From Methylocystis sp. MJC1 (lineage in GTDB: Bacteria > Pseudomonadota > Alphaproteobacteria > Rhizobiales > Beijerinckiaceae), in assembly GCF_026427715.1 (NCBI RefSeq), contig NZ_CP107558.1, forward strand, positions 213,501-277,500: 64,000 bases of DNA, read 5' to 3'. A program made the translations under genes and the position numbers. Shown here in pieces: positions 44,398 through 52,586 of the stretch (position 1 is the stretch's first letter; every line of letters starts with the position of its first letter). The notes beneath the pieces were generated by a model that had not been told where the DNA came from, searched no databases, and saw only the letters and a list, made by a program, of their open reading frames with translations.

Positions 44398-44725
44398 GCC
44401 TCGACAATAGTCGAACCTATGGCGGCAAGAAGCCAAGAGCAGGCCTCATTCCGCCGCATTTATGAAATTTTAACGTTATCGGCGCGCGTCGGGCTGTCCG
44501 CGCGCCCAGGACCCGCTGGAATTTGCCGCGGCGACACGGTAAGAGCTTTGCCGTCGATCCGGCGCGGCGGCTGCGCCGGGGGAGAACCGCGATCGGGGCA
44601 TGCGTTCCAGGCCGTTCCATCTTTTCGCCCGCGCAGGTGGGCGGCGCCCGCGAGGCGCGGCAACAACAGCTGTTTACGAAGCCGGAAAGGCGCCGGCTGG
44701 AGAACAATCGAAAGGGACTTCGGAA
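44398..44725. other. Intergenic region, divergent promoters expected
   Basis: 328 bases between divergent genes for the YejA-like protein and IalB. An AT-richer spot (TTTATGAAATTTTAACG, about 44459-44475) may hold a promoter. No RNA gene, conserved small ORF or clear operator is seen. Confidence 0.5.
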
Positions 44726-45448
44726 ATGTCGAACCTCTTCTCGCGGTCCGCCGCGGTCGCGCTGGCAGGCGCTTTCCTGCTCGCTGGCGTTTCGGCGCAT
44801 GCCCAGCAGGCTCCGGCCGCAGGCGGCGCGCCGGCCGCTGCCGGACAGCAACCTGCCGCTGGCGGCCCCATCACCGCCACGCTGCAGGCGGTGCAGGCCG
44901 ACTGGACCAAGGTCTGCGGCAACGACCCGACGACCAAGAAGGAAGTCTGCTACACGACCCGCGATTTCGGCGCCGCCGCCAAGGAAGGCGACGCTCCGCA
45001 GCCGCTGCTCGCGCTGGCGGTCTACGACCCCAAGGGCGACGACACCAAGATCATCCGCCTGCTCCTGCCGCCGGGCCTCATGCTGAAGCCGGGCTTCCGG
45101 TTTGCGATCGACAAGGGGGCCATGGAGGCCGGCGCCTTTGAGATCTGCTTCCCGAACGGCTGCTTTGCCGAGGCGAAGGTCAAGAAGGCCTCGGTCGACA
45201 GCATGAAGAAGGCCCAGCAGATGACGGTCATCGTCAAGAACCAGGCCAATACCGAGGTCACTTTCTATTTGCCCCTGAACGACTTCGGCAAAGCCTTCGA
45301 CGGCCCGGCGATCGATCCCAAGGTGCTTGAGGAGCAGCAGAAGAAGCTGCAGGAAGAGCTGCAGAAGAAGGCCGAGGAAGAGCGCAAGAAGCTCGAAGCC
45401 AAGAGCGCCGCGCCGTCTGCGGCTCCTGCGCCGGCTGGGAAGAAGTAA
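44726..45448 (+). CDS. Invasion-associated locus B (IalB) family protein
   Basis: A 240-residue secreted protein. Signal peptide ends VSAHAQ (about residue 23), followed by an Ala/Pro/Gly-rich stretch. The IalB domain shows ADWTKVCGNDPTTKKEVCYT near 53, LLALAVYDPKGD, IRLLLPPGLMLKPGFRFAID near 110 and the Cys pair FEICFPNGCFAEA. The end is a Lys/Glu coiled-coil helix (about 195-225) and a short tail. In Bartonella IalB aids entry into erythrocytes, but the family is widespread in free-living alphaproteobacteria with unknown role. A terminator follows. Confidence 0.88.
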   Translation: MSNLFSRSAAVALAGAFLLAGVSAHAQQAPAAGGAPAAAGQQPAAGGPITATLQAVQADWTKVCGNDPTTKKEVCYTTRDFGAAAKEGDAPQPLLALAVYDPKGDDTKIIRLLLPPGLMLKPGFRFAIDKGAMEAGAFEICFPNGCFAEAKVKKASVDSMKKAQQMTVIVKNQANTEVTFYLPLNDFGKAFDGPAIDPKVLEEQQKKLQEELQKKAEEERKKLEAKSAAPSAAPAPAGKK

Positions 45449-45473
45449 GCGCTTTCTCTCTAACGGATAAAGA

Positions 45474-45507
45474 AACGCCCGCATCACGCATGCGGGCGTT
45501 TTCTTTT
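45474..45507 (+). terminator. Rho-independent terminator of the IalB gene
   Basis: AACGCCCGCAT and ATGCGGGCGTT pair around CACGC, with TTTTCTTTT after. It lies 26 bases after the stop. Confidence 0.93.
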
Positions 45508-45591
45508 GGGGCTGGGGAAGAAGGCCGGGGATTGCGAGAAGTTGATCCTGCGCGCGTCCCGAAGCATGGCGACGGCAGCGTGCGCCGTACC

Positions 45592-45680
45592 CGTCATTGC
45601 GAGGAGCAAAGCGACGAAGCAATCCATACAGCCAGGCGGCTCTGGATTGCTTCGTCGCTTGCGCTCCTCGCAATGTGACG
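45592..45680. repeat. Short palindromic repeat, family A, copy 3
   Basis: CGTCATTGCGAGGAGC, GACGAAGCAATCC on the left and GGATTGCTTCGTCGC, GCTCCTCGCAATG on the right. It sits between the IalB terminator and the end of hspQ. Confidence 0.88.
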
Positions 45681-45693
45681 ATGGCGGGGAAAT

Positions 45694-46026
45694 TTAGTGC
45701 CGCTTCGCCTCGCGTATGCGATAGACGCCGTCTTCATCGCGAGCGAAAGTCTCTTCGACCTGCGGGTGGCGGACGGGCTCGCCGGATGTGTCGGGCATGA
45801 GATTCTGCTCCGATACATAGGCGACATATTCGGTTTCGGCGTTTTCCGCGAAGAGGTGGTAGAAAGGCTGGTCCTTGCTCGGACGCAAATCCTCTGGAAT
45901 CGACAGCCACCATTCCTCGGTGTTGGCGAACACCGGGTCGACGTCATAGATGACGCCCCGGAACGGATAGCGACGGTGTTTCACGACCTGACCGATCGCA
46001 AATTTGGCAATGCTCTCTCGCGGCAT
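45694..46026 (-). CDS. hspQ: Heat shock protein HspQ (YccV-like)
   Basis: A 110-residue cytoplasmic protein. Diagnostic parts are FAIGQVVKHRRYPFRGVIYDVDP (split: FAIGQVVKHR, YPFRGVIYDVDP, about 9-31), EEWWLSIPEDLRPSKDQPFYHL near 37-58 and TEYVAYVSEQNL near 65. Members bind hemimethylated DNA in vitro and act as specificity enhancers for Lon protease. It stands alone on the minus strand. Confidence 0.94.
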   Translation of the reverse strand: MPRESIAKFAIGQVVKHRRYPFRGVIYDVDPVFANTEEWWLSIPEDLRPSKDQPFYHLFAENAETEYVAYVSEQNLMPDTSGEPVRHPQVEETFARDEDGVYRIREAKRH

Positions 46027-46128
46027 TCTTACGACGCCTTTAACGCAGATTTTACTGCAGCATTTGGTAGCGCAGCGCCCTCGGCGCCGTCAACGGCGTC
46101 GAGAGGGAGCAATCATAGTGATGTTGAA

Positions 46129-47322
46129 TCAGGCCTTTAGTGCGGCGACGCCGGGGAGAGTCTTGCCCTCGAGCCATTCGAGGAAGGCGCCGCCAGCCGT
46201 CGACACGTAAGAGAACTCCTGGGCGGCGTGGGCCTGATTGAGCGCCGCGACCGTGTCGCCACCGCCTGCGACCGATAGGAGCTTCCCTTCCACCGTCAGG
46301 CGCGCTGCCGTCTGCGCGACGGCGTTGGTGCCCTCCTCGAAGGGCGGCAGTTCGAAGGCGCCGAAGGGGCCGTTCCAGACGAGCGTCTTGCATTGGACAA
46401 GAAGAGTTTCGACCTGCGCCACGGATTTGGGGCCAACGTCGAGGATCATATCGTCCGCGCCGACATGGTCCACCGAGACGATATGCGACGGCGCATGGGC
46501 CTTGAATTTCTGCGCGACAGTGGCGTCGACTGGCAGAACGATCGTGCAATTGGCTGCTTTCGCCTTTTCGAGAATCTCGCGCGCCGTTTCGGCGAGGTCG
46601 TGCTCGCAAAGCGACTTGCCGACCGCCTTGCCCTGCGCGGCGAGAAAGGTATTCGCCATGCCGCCGCCTATGACCAGGAAATCGACCTTATCGACGAGAT
46701 TGCCGAGCAATTCCAGCTTGGTGGAAACCTTGGCGCCGCCGACGACCGCCATCACCGGCCGCGCCGGATTGGCGAGCGCCGATTCGAGCGCCTCCAGCTC
46801 CGCCTGCATGGTGCGTCCCGCGATGGCGGGGAGCTTATGGGCGAGGCCTTCCGTGGTGGCGTGGGCGCGATGCGCGGCGGAGAAGGCGTCATTGACGAAG
46901 ACGTCGCCGAGCGCCGCGACTTCCTCGACGAAGGCGGGGTCGTTCTTCTCCTCGCCCTTATGAAAGCGGGTGTTTTCGAGGAGGACGACGTCGCCGTCCT
47001 TCATCGCCGAAACGACCGCTTCGGCCGCTTCGCCAATGCAGTCTACCGCGAAGGGAATCTGGCGCTTGAGATAATGTTCGAGGGTCGGGAGCACCTGGCG
47101 CAGCGAGTCCTCGTCGACGCGCTGGCCCTTCGGGCGGCCGAAATGCGAAAGCAGAATGACCTTGCCGCCCTTGCCGGCGATCTCATTGATCGTCGGCAGA
47201 ATGCGCTCGATGCGGGTCGCGTCGGTGACGCGCCCCTCCTCCATCGGCACGTTGAGATCGACGCGCAGCAGAACGCGTTTGCCTTTGACGTCGACGCTGT
47301 CGAGGGTGCGGAAGGAGGTCAT
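46129..47322 (-). CDS. pgk: Phosphoglycerate kinase
   Basis: A 397-residue glycolytic/gluconeogenic enzyme that moves phosphate between 1,3-bisphosphoglycerate and ADP. Seen: [20 protein letters not shown] near 14-33, [10 protein letters not shown] near 57, the basic substrate site, ATP-site [16 protein letters not shown] near 195-210 and the final [12 protein letters not shown] near 365. I chose the ATG at 47322; an in-frame ATG 15 bases upstream is less typical. It follows gap on the same strand with a hairpin between them. Confidence 0.97.
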   Translation of the reverse strand: MTSFRTLDSVDVKGKRVLLRVDLNVPMEEGRVTDATRIERILPTINEIAGKGGKVILLSHFGRPKGQRVDEDSLRQVLPTLEHYLKRQIPFAVDCIGEAAEAVVSAMKDGDVVLLENTRFHKGEEKNDPAFVEEVAALGDVFVNDAFSAAHRAHATTEGLAHKLPAIAGRTMQAELEALESALANPARPVMAVVGGAKVSTKLELLGNLVDKVDFLVIGGGMANTFLAAQGKAVGKSLCEHDLAETAREILEKAKAANCTIVLPVDATVAQKFKAHAPSHIVSVDHVGADDMILDVGPKSVAQVETLLVQCKTLVWNGPFGAFELPPFEEGTNAVAQTAARLTVEGKLLSVAGGGDTVAALNQAHAAQEFSYVSTAGGAFLEWLEGKTLPGVAALKA

Positions 47323-47355
47323 CTTGCGCGGCTCCAATGGTCGTCAGAAAAGAGA

Positions 47356-47377
47356 ACGCGGACCCTCGGGTCCGCGT
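47356..47377 (-). terminator. Hairpin between gap and pgk
   Basis: ACGCGGACC and GGTCCGCGT pair around a four-base loop; TCTCTTTTC follows on the minus strand. It may partly terminate or protect the gap message within the operon. Confidence 0.6.
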
Positions 47378-47397
47378 CACGATGTAATGAACCGAGG

Positions 47398-48405
47398 TTA
47401 GATCAGCTTCCCCATCGCCGCCGCCGTATCCGTCATGCGGCCCGAGAAGCCCCATTCATTGTCGTACCAGCTCAAGATGGAGACAAGGTTTCCGTCCATC
47501 ACCTTGGTCTGGTCGAGATGGAAGGTCGAGGAGGCCGGGCAATGGTTGAAATCGCAGGAGACGAGCTTCTCCGACGTGTAAGCAAGCACGCCCTTCATCG
47601 GACCGTCGGCCGCCGCCTTGATGGCCGCGTGGATTTCGTCCTTGGTCGTCGGCCGCTTGGCGACGAACTTCAGATCCACGGCGGAAACGTTCGGCGTCGG
47701 CACGCGGATCGCATAGCCGTCGAGCTTGCCGTTGAGCTCCGGCAGCACGAGACCCACGGCCTTGGCGGCGCCCGTCGAGGTCGGGATCATCGAGAGAGCC
47801 GCGGCTCGGGCGCGATAGAGGTCCTTGTGGAAGGTGTCGAGCGTCGGCTGGTCGCCGGTATAGGAGTGGATCGTCGTCATGATCCCCTTCTCGATGCCGA
47901 TGGCGTCGTTGAGGACCTTGGCGACCGGCGCGAGGCAGTTGGTCGTGCAGGAGGCGTTGGAGACGACCAGATGATCCTTGGTCAGTCTGTCATGATTGAC
48001 GCCATAGACGACCGTGAGGTCTGCGCCGTCGCCGGGAGCGGAAACGAGCACGCGCTTGGCGCCCGCTTCGAGCAACATCTTCGCCTTGTCGCGCGCGGTG
48101 AAGAGGCCGGTGCACTCCATCGCGACGTCAACGCCGAGCGCCTTGTAGGGCAGCTCCGCCGGGTTCTTGATGGCGGTGACCTTGATGGGGCCGCGACCAA
48201 CGTCGATCGTGTCGCCCTCGACCTTCACCTGATGGGGGAAACGGCCATGGACCGAGTCGTAGCGCAACAGATGGGCGTTGGTTTCGACCGGGCCCAGATC
48301 GTTGATGCTCACGACCTCGAGATCGGTGCGGCCAGATTCGACGATGTAGCGAAGGACGTTGCGGCCGATGCGCCCGAAGCCGTTGATGGCCACTCTCACG
48401 GTCAT
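47398..48405 (-). CDS. gap: Glyceraldehyde-3-phosphate dehydrogenase, type I
   Basis: A 335-residue NAD-dependent enzyme. The Rossmann motif [15 protein letters not shown] opens the protein, the active site Cys is in [15 protein letters not shown] near 152, and the expected substrate segment THSYTGDQ-like [13 protein letters not shown] and NEWGFSGRM near the end are intact. gap is first in the gap-pgk pair. Function secure. Confidence 0.97.
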   Translation of the reverse strand: MTVRVAINGFGRIGRNVLRYIVESGRTDLEVVSINDLGPVETNAHLLRYDSVHGRFPHQVKVEGDTIDVGRGPIKVTAIKNPAELPYKALGVDVAMECTGLFTARDKAKMLLEAGAKRVLVSAPGDGADLTVVYGVNHDRLTKDHLVVSNASCTTNCLAPVAKVLNDAIGIEKGIMTTIHSYTGDQPTLDTFHKDLYRARAAALSMIPTSTGAAKAVGLVLPELNGKLDGYAIRVPTPNVSAVDLKFVAKRPTTKDEIHAAIKAAADGPMKGVLAYTSEKLVSCDFNHCPASSTFHLDQTKVMDGNLVSILSWYDNEWGFSGRMTDTAAAMGKLI

Positions 48406-48666
48406 TTGGAAAATCTCCTTCTCGCCGCTTGCTTCAAGAGGAAAGCGGCTGTCACCCGGCTGCGTCTCTCGCGCTGCGCGCCGGGCCTGGTGCGAGGCGA
48501 GGGTGTGATAGCACCTCGCGCCCCCCTGTCAACGCGTCGCCCCGCCGCGCGGCATGGTTCGTGCTGTCGATTGGCTTTTGCCCGTTTCATGCTACCAACC
48601 TGTTACGACGAATCGGCGTAGGCCAGCCGCAACCTTTTCCCCGCAAAAATAGGGCGCCGCCCGGCG

Positions 48667-48987
48667 ATGACGCACTCCGAACAGCCTGCCGAAAAAACCG
48701 CCGAAAGGCTCGATCAGGCGCTCGGTCGCCTCGGAGCCGCTCTCGACCGGCTGGAACGAAGCATGGCTGTGAAGCTGGAGGACGATGTTTCCGCTGCGGA
48801 GCTGGAGGAGGAGCTGGATATCATGCAGGATGATCGCGGCCGTCTCGCCCTCGAGCTCGACGCGGCGCTTGCGCATGTGAGCGCTCTTGAGAAAGCGCGC
48901 GACGAAGTCCTGCGCCGGTTGGATGAGGCCGGGGCCGACGTCGTCGCCGCGCTGGGGCAGGCCAGCGGCGCGCCGGACGGGGAATAG
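48667..48987 (+). CDS. DUF4164 coiled-coil protein
   Basis: A 106-residue, almost entirely helical protein with heptad-like runs: RLDQALGRLGAALDRLERSM near 14-33, AELEEELDIMQDDRGRLALE near 44, and ALEKARDEVLRRLDEAG near 72. This is the DUF4164 family, which commonly precedes zapA in alphaproteobacteria and may take part in cell division. zapA starts four bases after its stop. Confidence 0.85.
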   Translation: MTHSEQPAEKTAERLDQALGRLGAALDRLERSMAVKLEDDVSAAELEEELDIMQDDRGRLALELDAALAHVSALEKARDEVLRRLDEAGADVVAALGQASGAPDGE

Positions 48988-48991
48988 ATCG

Positions 48992-49375
48992 ATGGCCGCC
49001 GTCATCGTCACCATCGCCGGGCGCACATACCGTCTCTCCTGCGACGACGGCGAGGAGCCGCGCCTCCAGAAACTCGCCCGTTATATCGAGAGCAAGATCC
49101 TCTCGATGAAGGACAGTTTTCGTGACGTCGGCGAACAGCGCATCGTGGTGATGGCGGCGCTGAGCGTTGCGGATGAAGCGGCCGATTCGCGCAGCAAGGC
49201 TGAGGCCTTGGAAGCGGACGTCGTCGCCCTGCGCGCCGAGCTCGACGCGGTAAGAAAAGCCGCCGCAGCGCTGGAAGAACGCGCGACGGCGGCGGTGGAA
49301 GACGCGGCGCAGCGACTGGAACGGCTCGAGGCCGATCTGCGGAAGCCTGCGGTCAGCGACGATTTTCCGTTCTGA
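48992..49375 (+). CDS. zapA: Cell division protein ZapA
   Basis: A 127-residue FtsZ-ring stabilising protein. The N-terminal domain VIVTIAGRTYRLSCDDGEEP and LQKLARYIESKI (about 4-37) is characteristic, then a conserved RIVVMAALSVADEA, and a long coiled-coil (about 70-118). The ATG at 48992 overlaps the spacer after the DUF4164 gene. No 6S RNA was recognised downstream, though that gene is often there in related genomes. Confidence 0.9.
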   Translation: MAAVIVTIAGRTYRLSCDDGEEPRLQKLARYIESKILSMKDSFRDVGEQRIVVMAALSVADEAADSRSKAEALEADVVALRAELDAVRKAAAALEERATAAVEDAAQRLERLEADLRKPAVSDDFPF

Positions 49376-49411
49376 GGAAGGACGGCGCGCCGTAAGCGGG
49401 AAGGCTTCGCG

Positions 49412-49454
49412 GGCGTTCCCGATGCTCGCGCAGCGAGCGATCCGGGATTCAGAA
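49412..49454. repeat. Half copy of a family B repeat
   Basis: GCGTTCCCGATGCTCGCGCA, then GCGAGCGATCCGGGATTC, equals the left arm of the copy at 32429. The right arm is absent and a family A copy starts about 20 bases on. Confidence 0.7.
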
Positions 49455-49475
49455 CAAAAACGTTTCATGCCGTTT

Positions 49476-49550
49476 GCGAGCGAAGCGAAGCAATCCAGGG
49501 CCGCCGTGGCTGCCCCGGATTGCTTCGTCGCTCCGCTCCTCGCAATGACG
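49476..49550. repeat. Short palindromic repeat, family A, copy 4
   Basis: GCGAGCGAAGCGAAGCAATC to GATTGCTTCGTCGC and CTCCTCGCAATGACG, nearly the same as the copy at 28966. It lies between zapA and the coiled-coil gene. Confidence 0.85.
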
Positions 49551-49580
49551 AGAGAATGGGAGCCGCTTATCAGCAGTCGA

Positions 49581-50162
49581 TCACTTGCCCCAGTTTTCCA
49601 TGCTCACATCGTGCTTTGCCTGCTCGAGATCGTCGGCATTCTGCGAATACTGGTGATTGAGCTTTTCCGCGGTCATGGCGACCGCGCCGTCCGACATGAT
49701 GGCGATCTTCATCTGCTCGGTCGCCATGCGGTTCAGTTCGTTGATCCACTGATTGAGATTGAGAAGGAGCTTGTTCTTGCGGTCCTTCTGAATTGCCTGC
49801 GAGGCGCTCGAGTCGGTCGCAACGGCGATCTCGGCCTTTGTGTCGTCGATCAGCTTGTCGAGGTCCTTGGCCTTTGCTTCCAGCGCCGCGACCTGGTCCT
49901 GCGCGCCGCCCTTGGCCTTTTCCAGCGCGGCTTCCGTCTCTTTCTTCGCCTTCTCCAGATTGTCGAGGCCGTTCTTCAGCCAGCTCGCCTGGATGTTCAG
50001 CAGCGCGTCGCGGGCGACGCCGGTAAGGTTGAAGCCGTTCGGAATCGGGAAATAGGGGCCGAGCTTGGCCGCCTCGGCAGGGGCGGCGAGGCCGAGGACG
50101 CCGGCGACGAGAATGGCGGCTGCAGCCGCACGGAGACCAGCCGGCATAGAGACGAGGCGCAT
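49581..50162 (-). CDS. Secreted coiled-coil protein of unknown function
   Basis: A 193-residue protein with signal peptide ending APAEAA (about residue 31). The mature part begins KLGPYFPIPNGFNLTGVARD, then is helical with coiled-coil runs: LDNLEKAKKETEAALEKAKG near 65-85 and QVAALEAKAKDLDKLIDDTK near 90. It ends DVSMENWGK. No cysteine or enzyme motif is seen. I do not recognise the family. It stands alone, next to the TPP riboswitch which points the other way. Confidence 0.6.
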   Translation of the reverse strand: MRLVSMPAGLRAAAAAILVAGVLGLAAPAEAAKLGPYFPIPNGFNLTGVARDALLNIQASWLKNGLDNLEKAKKETEAALEKAKGGAQDQVAALEAKAKDLDKLIDDTKAEIAVATDSSASQAIQKDRKNKLLLNLNQWINELNRMATEQMKIAIMSDGAVAMTAEKLNHQYSQNADDLEQAKHDVSMENWGK

Positions 50163-50333
50163 ATGGTTTCACTCCCGATTAAGCGCGCCGAGTTGTTCCT
50201 TGACGCGAATTCTTATGCACGGAGCTTGGGCGATCCGAGCCTGTCTTGCAAGCCCGCTTCCTGCCACACAAACGTCATGCGCCGGCGCCGCGCCGCTTGA
50301 CGTGGATGGCTGTTTTGCGCGAGTCTTCACGCG

Positions 50334-50466
50334 CCGGGGGAGCCCCGCCCGGCGGCGGAAGGATCGCGCCGCCATGGGGCTGAGAGGCTGCGAAGCGCGT
50401 TTATGACGAACGTGGGGCGCGGCGACCCTTTGAACCTGATCCAGTTCAAATGCTGGCGGAGGGATG
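50334..50466 (+). ncRNA. TPP riboswitch (THI element)
   Basis: The conserved parts are in order: GGGGGAGCCCC, a G/C-rich variable stem (GGCGGCG paired with CGCCGCC), GGGGCTGAGAGGC, GCGACCCTTTGAACCTGATC, and GCTGGCGGAGGGA. This is a complete thiamine pyrophosphate aptamer, placed 33 bases before thiO and heading the thiOSG-thiE run. High TPP should lower expression of these genes. Confidence 0.96.
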
Positions 50467-50491
50467 GTGTACAACTCCCGTAACCTTGCAG

Positions 50492-50510
50492 GCGCGCTAT
50501 GCTAGCGCGC
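50492..50510 (+). promoter_or_regulatory. Hairpin holding the thiO start codon
   Basis: GCGCGCTA-TGC-TAGCGCGC is a perfect 8-bp stem; the ATG (50499-50501) spans its last stem base and loop. It lies 26 bases after the TPP aptamer and may act as expression platform. Confidence 0.55.
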
Positions 50511-51509
50511 GTCATCGGCGCCGGCGTCGCCGGGCTTTGCGCGACCTATGCCTTGGCGCGGGCCGGGGCGCAGGTGGAGCTCGTCGAGCGTCAGACGGCG
50601 CCCGGCCAGGGCTGCTCGCGCTTTGCGGGCGGCATGATCGCGCCTTGGTGCGAACTGGAGAGCGCCGAGCCGCTCGTGGCCGAGCTTGGGCAGGAGGCGC
50701 TCGCGTTCTGGACCTCGGACATTCCAGTCGCCACGATCGCCGGAACCCTCGTCGTCGCCGCGCCGCGCGAGCGCGCGGAGCTTTTGGATTTCGCCCGGCG
50801 CACGGATCATTTCGAGCGGCTCGACGGCGCGGGCGTCGCGGCGTTCGAGCCGGATTTGGCGAATCGTTTCGACGCCGCGCTCTTCTTTGCGCGGGAGGCG
50901 CATCTCGATCCGCGCGCCGCCATGCAAGCGCTCGCGGACAGGCTCGCTGCGATGCCCAACGTCGTGCGGCATTATGGCGCGGAGGCGGATGCGCTTGCGA
51001 CCCATCCCGACTGGACCATCGACTGCCGGGGGTTCGCCGCGCGCGACGCGCTCCCTCGGCTGCGCGGCGTGAAGGGCGAGATGCTGGTTTTGCGCAGCGA
51101 CGAGATTGTTCTCTCCCGCCCAATTCGCATGCTGCATCCGCGCCGGCCGGTCTATGTCGTGCCGCGCGGGGAGGGTCTATTCATGGTCGGGGCGACCATG
51201 ATCGAAAATGAGGAGCGCGCGCGGGTGACAGCGCGCTCCGTTGTGGAGCTTGTCAATTCCGCCTTCGCCATTCACCCGGCCTTCGCCGAGGCGGAGATCG
51301 TCGAAATGGGCTCGGACGTGCGGCCGGCCTATCCGGATAATCTTCCGCGCCTGACGCAAAGTGGAAAGACGATCTATATCAATGGGCTCTACAGGCACGG
51401 TTTCCTGCTTGCCCCCGCGCTCGCGCGCCGCGCTGCCGAGGTTGTTCTCCGCGGCGCCTATTTTCCGGAGGTGATGGATGCAGATTCGGGTGAACGGGCG
51501 TCCGCGTGA
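50499..51509 (+). CDS. thiO: Glycine oxidase ThiO
   Basis: A 336-residue FAD-dependent amine oxidase that makes the imine of glycine (dehydroglycine) for thiazole synthesis. The FAD loop ARVIGAGVAGLCATYALARAG is at the N-terminus, then QGCSRFAGGMIAPWCELE near 43-60, the substrate side MIENEERARVT and the C-terminal TIYINGLYRHGFLLAPALA near 295. Length is normal. Its end overlaps thiS. Confidence 0.92.
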   Translation: MLARVIGAGVAGLCATYALARAGAQVELVERQTAPGQGCSRFAGGMIAPWCELESAEPLVAELGQEALAFWTSDIPVATIAGTLVVAAPRERAELLDFARRTDHFERLDGAGVAAFEPDLANRFDAALFFAREAHLDPRAAMQALADRLAAMPNVVRHYGAEADALATHPDWTIDCRGFAARDALPRLRGVKGEMLVLRSDEIVLSRPIRMLHPRRPVYVVPRGEGLFMVGATMIENEERARVTARSVVELVNSAFAIHPAFAEAEIVEMGSDVRPAYPDNLPRLTQSGKTIYINGLYRHGFLLAPALARRAAEVVLRGAYFPEVMDADSGERASA

Positions 51510-51675
51510 GGTGGACTCCACCACTTTGGAGGCCCTGCTGCGCGAATTGGGCTACGAGGATCAGAAGGTCGGCACGGCGCTGAACCAGGAATTCGTGCGC
51601 GACAGGGACCGTGAAAAGACCATGCTTCATGAGGGCGACGCGGTGGAGATCGTCACGCCGCGGCAGGGCGGATGA
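51478..51675 (+). CDS. thiS: Sulfur carrier protein ThiS
   Basis: A 65-residue ubiquitin-like protein ending with the needed Gly-Gly (TPRQGG). [14 protein letters not shown] and [12 protein letters not shown] are typical. The C-terminal thiocarboxylate gives sulfur to the thiazole ring. It starts inside the end of thiO and its stop overlaps the start of thiG. Confidence 0.93.
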   Translation: MQIRVNGRPREVDSTTLEALLRELGYEDQKVGTALNQEFVRDRDREKTMLHEGDAVEIVTPRQGG

Positions 51676-52484
51676 GTGCAAAGCGTCCAATGAACGCCGC
51701 TGATACGCTCACCTTCTACGACGTTGCGCTACGATCGCGGCTGCTGCTGGGGACGGCGCGCTATCCCTCGCCCGCGATTCTCACCGAGGCCATCCGCGCC
51801 TCGGGCTGCGAGATCGTCACGGTTTCGTTGCGGCGGGAGGCAGGCGGCTCGCGCGCGGGCGAGAGCTTTTGGACCCTCGTTCGGGACCTCGGCGCGCGCG
51901 TGCTTCCCAATACGGCGGGCTGCCGCACGGCCAAGGAGGCGATTGCGACGGCGCAAATGGCCCGCGAGGTATTCGAGACCGATTGGATCAAGCTCGAAGT
52001 GATCGGCGAGGAAGATACGCTGCAGCCCGACGTTTTCGGCCTCGTGGAAGCGGCGAAGGCGCTCGTCGGGGATGGTTTCAAGGTTTTTCCCTATACGACC
52101 GACGATCTCGTGGTCGCCGAAAAGCTCCTCGACGCAGGCTGCAAGGTTTTGATGCCCTGGGCGGCGCCGATCGGTTCGGGGCGCGGCGTCAACAATACGT
52201 TCGCCTTGCGGGCTTTGCGGGCGCATTTCCCGGGTACGCCGCTCGTCGTCGACGCAGGGCTCGGCGCGCCCTCTCATGCCGCGACCGTGATGGAGATGGG
52301 CTATGACGCCGTGCTGCTGAATACGGCGGTCTCGCGGGCGGGCGATCCCGTCGCCATGGCGCGCGCTTTCGGCCTCGCTGTCGAGGCCGGGCGGCTCGCC
52401 TTTCTAGCCAAGCCGATGACGCCCCGCGACATGGCCGAGCCCTCGACGCCGGTGATCGGGCGGCCGTTCAAGGACATGCTCTGA
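51672..52484 (+). CDS. thiG: Thiazole synthase ThiG
   Basis: A 270-residue TIM-barrel enzyme that joins deoxyxylulose phosphate, dehydroglycine and ThiS-thiocarboxylate. Seen: [20 protein letters not shown] near 22, the catalytic lysine in [16 protein letters not shown] near 105-120, [17 protein letters not shown] near 163 and [20 protein letters not shown] near 195. ATG at 51690 is a possible later start. The chain overlaps thiS. Confidence 0.95.
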   Translation: MSAKRPMNAADTLTFYDVALRSRLLLGTARYPSPAILTEAIRASGCEIVTVSLRREAGGSRAGESFWTLVRDLGARVLPNTAGCRTAKEAIATAQMAREVFETDWIKLEVIGEEDTLQPDVFGLVEAAKALVGDGFKVFPYTTDDLVVAEKLLDAGCKVLMPWAAPIGSGRGVNNTFALRALRAHFPGTPLVVDAGLGAPSHAATVMEMGYDAVLLNTAVSRAGDPVAMARAFGLAVEAGRLAFLAKPMTPRDMAEPSTPVIGRPFKDML

Positions 52485-52586
52485 CAATCTTTTCTTTGCG
52501 CGGTCCATTAGAGCGCATCGGCCCGCGCGCCTTCCGGCGCGCAACATCGTCGCAAACAGCTTCGAAAAGATGATAAACCGCCGCCT

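Noticed and set aside
49376..49580. 6S RNA gene after zapA
   Set aside because: The region is filled by a half family B and a full family A repeat; no 6S-like closed stem with central bubble was found.
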